Positions 14,230 through 18,013 of a stretch of 18,013 nucleotides of DNA are shown one piece after another. Source of the DNA: Bdellovibrionales bacterium. Lineage in GTDB: Bacteria > Bdellovibrionota > Bacteriovoracia > Bacteriovoracales > Bacteriovoracaceae. Numbering within the stretch: the first letter of the stretch is position 1; each line of letters starts with the position of its first letter. The translations under genes were made by a program, and so were the position numbers. Where the stretch lies: positions 1-18,013 of the forward strand of contig JAHFAA010000014.1 in assembly GCA_023250775.1 (NCBI GenBank). Direction: 5' to 3'. The notes under the pieces were generated by a model, which worked only from the letters and a program-made list of their open reading frames with translations, did not search any database and was not told the origin of the DNA.

Positions 14230-15376
14230 GAACGACGGCCTGCTCCCAAATTTGGAGAAATCTTTCAGCGCTACGATTATACGACTCAACCCCAACATTT
14301 TTATTTTTTAAATAATCCATCATGGAAGGAATCAGATGAGGACCAGCGAGTCCCTGGCGATCAAAGTCAGTGAGGGCGGCACCACATTTGGGTCTCAAAT
14401 GCGCGACAAAACCATTAAAGTCAGTTCCAAGCGCCATGGGTTGGGTATTCACTCCGAGTAACTTTTCGAGATGCTGCACATGCAGAAGATAATCATCAAC
14501 ACTTCCCTGGCAATGGTCGGAAGAGACGGGAGGAGTGAGTGGGCCATGGGGATGCAACATCGGCAAACCAGCTGTAATGGCGAGCATGCCACCCAAATCA
14601 TAAATGGACTTAATTTGTCGATCGGTCAGGCCACGCTCTTCTTGGCGAATCTGGCGCACAAAACCGTGGGACATAATCGTGGGCATCTTCGCCGTTGCTG
14701 TTAGCCCCAAAGTTTGATCAAGCGATTGCTCACTCATATGAGCTGTATCAATAATAATTCCGGCCTTGAGCAGATTATTAATAGCGACTTTTCCTAGCAC
14801 CGTCAGACCGTGCCGGGAGGACGGCCAAAAAGCGCGCTTCAACCATCCCTTCCAATTCACAACGGCCTTGATTCCCGACATGATCGAAGCGTCTCCATAT
14901 TCATTGTCGGTCAAATGAATCGGCGCGATCATGGCGACGCCGCGTTTGCGCCAGAAGCGGGCATCGTCGACACTATCAATTAAAAACTCAGCGCCTTCCA
15001 AGGCATGGATCAAGGCCATTTTTCCCTGAGCAATGATGGACCTGGCCTCCTCAGGCGTATGGGCAACGGCAAAATCATTGGCATGGCGTTTGGCGACGTT
15101 TTCCACGTACTCGAGTTGTTCCAGGACCTGCTTTTCGGCTTTGGCCTTGGAGCATCCAAAACTATTGACCAAGGCGGCCTGAACATAAATTTTAACGCCA
15201 CTTTTTTTTAGCAGATCAACGTTCATGTGCTGGTGATGAGCATGACTATAGGTCAGCTTAGGAGAACTCGCCTTCTCGGGATCGCCACCAAAAAGCATGA
15301 ACCAAAAAGGAAGATGGACGGCAAGATGAGCATGAAGATCGACTAGGCCGACAATTTCTTTCTCAGATTTGCTCAT
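14216..15376 (-). CDS. M19 (membrane dipeptidase)-like metallohydrolase without signal peptide
   Basis: 386 residues, amidohydrolase-fold protein of the renal/membrane dipeptidase type. Likely metal ligands: His15 and His17 in DLHAHL, Glu127 in HALEGAE, His213 in DTAHMSEQS, His237 in MSHGF, and Asp319 in GTDFNG. In characterised M19 enzymes the first pair is HxD; here it is HxH. The region GVAMIAPIHLTDNEYGD (147-163) also matches the family. M19 enzymes cleave dipeptides, often with a D-residue on the C-terminal side. There is no signal peptide, so it is presumed cytoplasmic. The ATG at 15376 has AGGAG 6 nt upstream and overlaps the stop of the paralogue before it by 4 nt (ATGA). Both HLRP (326-329) and the preceding GTDF are shared with that paralogue. 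Substrate not known. Confidence 0.83.
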   Translation of the reverse strand: MSKSEKEIVGLVDLHAHLAVHLPFWFMLFGGDPEKASSPKLTYSHAHHQHMNVDLLKKSGVKIYVQAALVNSFGCSKAKAEKQVLEQLEYVENVAKRHANDFAVAHTPEEARSIIAQGKMALIHALEGAEFLIDSVDDARFWRKRGVAMIAPIHLTDNEYGDASIMSGIKAVVNWKGWLKRAFWPSSRHGLTVLGKVAINNLLKAGIIIDTAHMSEQSLDQTLGLTATAKMPTIMSHGFVRQIRQEERGLTDRQIKSIYDLGGMLAITAGLPMLHPHGPLTPPVSSDHCQGSVDDYLLHVQHLEKLLGVNTQPMALGTDFNGFVAHLRPKCGAALTDFDRQGLAGPHLIPSMMDYLKNKNVGVESYNRSAERFLQIWEQAVVHADA

Positions 15377-16596
15377 CGCACGCTCCTATTTTGAACCATG
15401 GCCCACTGACTAAAAAGTTCATGCGCCATTTGTTGCAATGGAAAGTTTTTATTCAAACGTCGTTCCATCGCCAGATATAAATCGCTCATCTGGGCAATCG
15501 ACATCAAGCCTCTTTGATCCAATGAAGTTCCGGTCTGGCAGCGGGCAGGACGCAAATGAGGAATTCCACCTGAGAAGTCTGACCCAAAGGCGACTCGCTC
15601 ATATCCAATTTGAGAAGCAATTTCATAATAATGCTGGGCCAGAGATTCCACGCCACCACGGCAAGGGCGACAATCAATTGGACATAAACGATCATCCACT
15701 TTCGTGTGCATCAACATTTCTTCAGAAGGCACAAGTCCGACATAACCACCATTTTGACGAATCCAATCAAGATGCTGCTGACTAATCCCGCGCTCATCAT
15801 TGTAATATTTGCGCAAAGAAGTATGGGTAAAAAGCAAAGGCTGACCGAAGGCCAAAAGCAAAGGAATGGCATCATCAATCGACTGATCACTCATATGAGT
15901 TAAATCAATCCATACTCCCCGCTCCATCAGACGAACAAGAAGATCTTTGCCTTCCATCGTCAGTCCGTTCGGGTTGACCTTAATTCCATTTTTCCACTTA
16001 AAATAATAATTTTTCAAAGTGAAAAAAGATTTTCGAAACCCATCCATATAGGCGGCACCACCATAGGCATTATTGATCAAGTGGATGGGCGTCACGATAG
16101 CAATTCCCGCCTGATCAATAAATTCCACAAAATCCTGAGGCGTCTCAAAAACCCCGTGAGCGCCTTCAAGCGACAAGATGAAGATTTTTTTTCCGGCATC
16201 GTAGGCACGCTGGGCCTCCTCGGCCTTCTTGGCCAAAATCCAGTCAGGGTGCTGGGCCACAAAATCGTAGGCCTCGCGAATTTGGATGCGAATACTGTCT
16301 TTAACTGACTCCTGCCACGACCGTCCCGGTTTTAAAACCAGCGCGGGATGGGCATACAAAGCGGCGATAAAAATACGCACGCCGGACTGATCCAATGTTT
16401 TGGAATTGATTTTAGAGGCCAGCATGCTTCGCCATGAATGGGCGCACAACTCTTGATTAAAGTTGCCACGGAACAAGGCACCCATCCCTTCTTTCATAAA
16501 AGCATGGGAGTGCAATTCGATAAAAGCTTGAGCCGATAGCGAAAGGCAAAAGGTCATTACCGCGAAGAAAATCCTTATCCTTGTGGTCGTTCTCAT
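15373..16596 (-). CDS. Exported M19 (membrane dipeptidase)-like metallohydrolase
   Basis: 407 residues with a Sec signal at 1-24 (hydrophobic core IFFAVMTFCLSL, cleavage after SAQA). The metal-site order matches its downstream paralogue: His29/His31 in ELHSHA (again HxH rather than HxD), Glu144 in LSLEGAH, His234 in DLTHMSDQS, His258 in FTHTS, and Asp340 in GSDFSGG. IVTPIHLINNAYGG at 167-180 is a further family block. A Cys cluster, CPIDCRPC at 305-312, and Cys353 are absent from the cytoplasmic paralogue and suit disulfides in the periplasm. It is first in an operon of four overlapping genes. The ATG at 16596 has no clear ribosome binding site. It is divergent from the PLP enzyme gene across 41 bp. 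Peptidase activity is inferred from the family. Confidence 0.84.
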   Translation of the reverse strand: MRTTTRIRIFFAVMTFCLSLSAQAFIELHSHAFMKEGMGALFRGNFNQELCAHSWRSMLASKINSKTLDQSGVRIFIAALYAHPALVLKPGRSWQESVKDSIRIQIREAYDFVAQHPDWILAKKAEEAQRAYDAGKKIFILSLEGAHGVFETPQDFVEFIDQAGIAIVTPIHLINNAYGGAAYMDGFRKSFFTLKNYYFKWKNGIKVNPNGLTMEGKDLLVRLMERGVWIDLTHMSDQSIDDAIPLLLAFGQPLLFTHTSLRKYYNDERGISQQHLDWIRQNGGYVGLVPSEEMLMHTKVDDRLCPIDCRPCRGGVESLAQHYYEIASQIGYERVAFGSDFSGGIPHLRPARCQTGTSLDQRGLMSIAQMSDLYLAMERRLNKNFPLQQMAHELFSQWAMVQNRSVR

Positions 16597-16600
16597 TTAT

Positions 16601-16629
16601 TTGCCGAGTCGTGAAGATATGTTTACAGT
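16601..16629 (+). promoter_or_regulatory. Weak promoter candidate in the 41-bp divergent spacer
   Basis: TTGCCG at 16601-16606 and TACAGT at 16624-16629, spaced by 17 bp, each match at 4 of 6 positions. The -10 ends 8 nt before the ATG at 16638, giving a leaderless message if that start is used. The promoter of the divergent dipeptidase-like gene must overlap it. Confidence 0.25.
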
Positions 16630-16637
16630 ATTAGCCT

Positions 16638-17864
16638 ATGTTACAAATTTTCTTTTGGCGATGGCCTTTTATTTTTGCCCTTATCTTAGTTTTGGGATTT
16701 TCAAGCGGGGAGGCCATGTCTATGGCGCCGGTCAAACAAACTAATGATTTTAGCACTCCCCTCACACGACTTTTTCCAAGTCTTTCGGCGATCGAACGAT
16801 ATCCAATTCTTGAAGGGCCAACCCCCTATCAGGCACTCACGAATATTGAAGTCCAGCTTACTGGTCGAGACGCAAGACGCCTGTGGGTGAAGCGTGATGA
16901 TTTAAGTGCCCACGAATTAGGCGGCAACAAGGCCCGCAAGCTGGAATATCTGCTCGCCCAGGCGAGTAAGGAAAAGGCCAGCGAGCTTATCACTTTTGGG
17001 ATGTGGGGTTCGAATCACGCTCTTGCCACGGCTGAGGCGGCACATGCCCTCAATCTCAAGGCCACTCTTCATCTCGGCCCTCAACCTCCCACTCCCGATG
17101 TGCGAAAGAAACTTCTGGCCATGCATGCTCTCGGGGCCAAACTGGTTTTCCATAGCGGTCAAATTTCTTTAGGTTTAGGAATCGCTGAAAGTTATCTGCG
17201 CTCTCTTTTTTCGAGAAAGGCGTTCTTTATTCCCCCCGGCGGTAGCAATGCTTTGAGCACCCTCGGCTACGTCAATGCCTTTTTAGAATTTCAAGAGCAA
17301 TGGAAAGGAAAGCCCCTGCCCCAACGGATCTTTGTTCCCATGGGAACGGCTGGGACTTCTGCCGGTCTTTTGGTAGGCTCGTGTCTCGGTGGTGTTCAAG
17401 ATCAAGTTCAGATTATGGCCGTTGGTATCTCAGATAGTTTCATCTCAAATGGCGATTCGGTCTTGTCGATGGCGCGACGAACCTACCATTTTATTCGGAA
17501 TCATCTCTCAATAGAGGATCGCGCGCGTCTGCCGCTTTGTGATTTTCGAAAAAATTTCACTTATCTGAAACAATTTTCTGAACCAGGTTATGGCGCTGCT
17601 CATCCGGAAGTTTATGAGGCCATGGATCTCATGAAAACTCACGAAGGACTGATTCTCGATCCCACCTATTCTGGCAAGGCCTTCCTCGCCATGATCACGG
17701 CCATTACCTCCGAGAATAAGGCGCGAACAGAAATTCCCACCACTCTCTTCTGGTTAACTTACAACAGTCATCCGTTGGAAACCATCATCCAAAATTTTCC
17801 CTGGAAAAATCCCGCGAAACCTTTCTTGGATTTACCAAAATCTTTTCATTTTATTTTTGAATAG
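16638..17864 (+). CDS. ACC deaminase / D-cysteine desulfhydrase-family PLP enzyme
   Basis: 408 residues in the longest reading; a fold-type II PLP enzyme. KRDDL at 85-89 and GGNKARK at 95-101 (PLP Lys98) are followed by WGSNHA at 123-128, the phosphate-binding GTAGTSAGL at 236-244, and LDPTYSGKAF at 340-349. This matches the ACC deaminase/D-cysteine desulfhydrase family, which deaminates or desulfurates small (often D- or cyclic) amino acids. Substrate cannot be settled by eye. The start is ambiguous. From 16638 the protein has a signal-like N-terminus (hydrophobic 10-21, SGEA before a possible cut), which would make it periplasmic, but there is no ribosome binding site. From the ATG at 16722 there is an excellent GGGGAGG 8 nt upstream, giving a 380-residue cytoplasmic enzyme closer to family length. 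It is followed after 25 bp by the DUF423 gene on the same strand. Confidence 0.85.
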   Translation: MLQIFFWRWPFIFALILVLGFSSGEAMSMAPVKQTNDFSTPLTRLFPSLSAIERYPILEGPTPYQALTNIEVQLTGRDARRLWVKRDDLSAHELGGNKARKLEYLLAQASKEKASELITFGMWGSNHALATAEAAHALNLKATLHLGPQPPTPDVRKKLLAMHALGAKLVFHSGQISLGLGIAESYLRSLFSRKAFFIPPGGSNALSTLGYVNAFLEFQEQWKGKPLPQRIFVPMGTAGTSAGLLVGSCLGGVQDQVQIMAVGISDSFISNGDSVLSMARRTYHFIRNHLSIEDRARLPLCDFRKNFTYLKQFSEPGYGAAHPEVYEAMDLMKTHEGLILDPTYSGKAFLAMITAITSENKARTEIPTTLFWLTYNSHPLETIIQNFPWKNPAKPFLDLPKSFHFIFE

Positions 17865-17889
17865 TTAATGATTGTTGAGGAATGCCCCC

Positions 17890-18013
17890 ATGATACAGCA
17901 TACATGTATTTCAAGAACACTTTTCTGGGCCTCTCTTCTTCTAGGAACGGGAGTTCTCTTGGGTGCTATTGGCGCGCACCTACTATCTCACTTGATCTCT
18001 CCTCCTCATTTAG
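17890..18013 (+). CDS. DUF423-family membrane protein (3' end cut by window edge)
   Basis: The first 41 codons only. The segment FWASLLLGTGVLLGAIGAH (about 12-30) is the first transmembrane helix of the DUF423 (YgdD-like) family, with its typical GAxGAH motif at 25-30. Family members are about 110-130 residues with four helices and no known activity. The ATG at 17890 is preceded by GAGG with 9-nt spacing. Probably co-transcribed with the PLP enzyme gene. The assignment rests on one short motif and is reasonable but not certain. Confidence 0.75.
   Translation, partial: MIQHTCISRTLFWASLLLGTGVLLGAIGAHLLSHLISPPHL

Noticed and set aside
14230..14298. N-terminal extension of the small membrane protein
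   Set aside because: The added residues are the out-of-frame reading of the dipeptidase-like gene. ATGs at the gene junction give a normal coupled start.
1..18013. Mobile element, prophage, CRISPR array, tRNA or rRNA
   Set aside because: No transposase or integrase, no regular repeat-spacer series, and no cloverleaf-like or rRNA-like segment was seen. Nearly all the sequence is occupied by coherent protein genes.

Overview
The window is a densely packed stretch of chromosome from a Gram-negative bacterium of moderate G+C content (judged by eye, not computed). Many products carry Sec-type signal peptides, and one ends like an outer-membrane beta-barrel. The strongest lineage hint is overall flavour: a menaquinone pathway, an HD-GYP relative with an altered motif, a RmuC protein and several secreted hydrolases. 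This would suit the Bdellovibrionota (predatory bacteria and relatives), but that placement is inference, because there is no rRNA or marker gene here. I see no mobile element, CRISPR array, tRNA or rRNA.

Layout. 1-520 (-): C-terminally cut RluA-type pseudouridine synthase. 632-3190 (+): large exported amidohydrolase. 3227-5344 (+): single-chain MenE-MenH fusion of menaquinone synthesis. 5341-7150 (-): FecR-domain exported protein preceded by an exported purple-acid-phosphatase-like enzyme. 7229-8128 (+): exported Fam20C/PI4K-like kinase, divergent from the phosphatase. 8132-9343 (-): RmuC. 9480-10790 (+): outer-membrane barrel candidate, closed by a bidirectional terminator. 10838-12025 (-): receiver-only response regulator behind a degenerate HD-GYP protein. 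12160-12894 (-): exported protein of unknown function with its own promoter and terminator. 12969-16596 (-): four tightly overlapping genes, namely two M19-dipeptidase-like paralogues (one exported, one not), a small membrane protein and an RlmI-like methyltransferase. 16638-17864 (+): ACC deaminase/D-cysteine desulfhydrase-like PLP enzyme, followed by the start of a DUF423 membrane protein.

How the genes may work together. The most interesting part is 5341-8128. A secreted kinase-like protein and a secreted phosphatase-like protein are divergently transcribed from a 78-bp spacer, with a FecR-domain envelope protein behind the phosphatase, so an envelope phosphorylation system is conceivable but unproven. 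At 14216-17864 two dipeptidase-like proteins sit head-to-head with a PLP enzyme of a family that acts on small or D-amino acids, which suggests peptide or D-amino-acid salvage as a hypothesis. The HD-GYP/receiver pair is a two-component-like output unit with no kinase in the window.

Several starts (520-, 3227+, 7229+, 16638+) lack a Shine-Dalgarno sequence and have a -10-like hexamer 6-8 nt upstream, so leaderless mRNAs are possible. All other genes have ordinary purine-rich ribosome binding sites or are translationally coupled.
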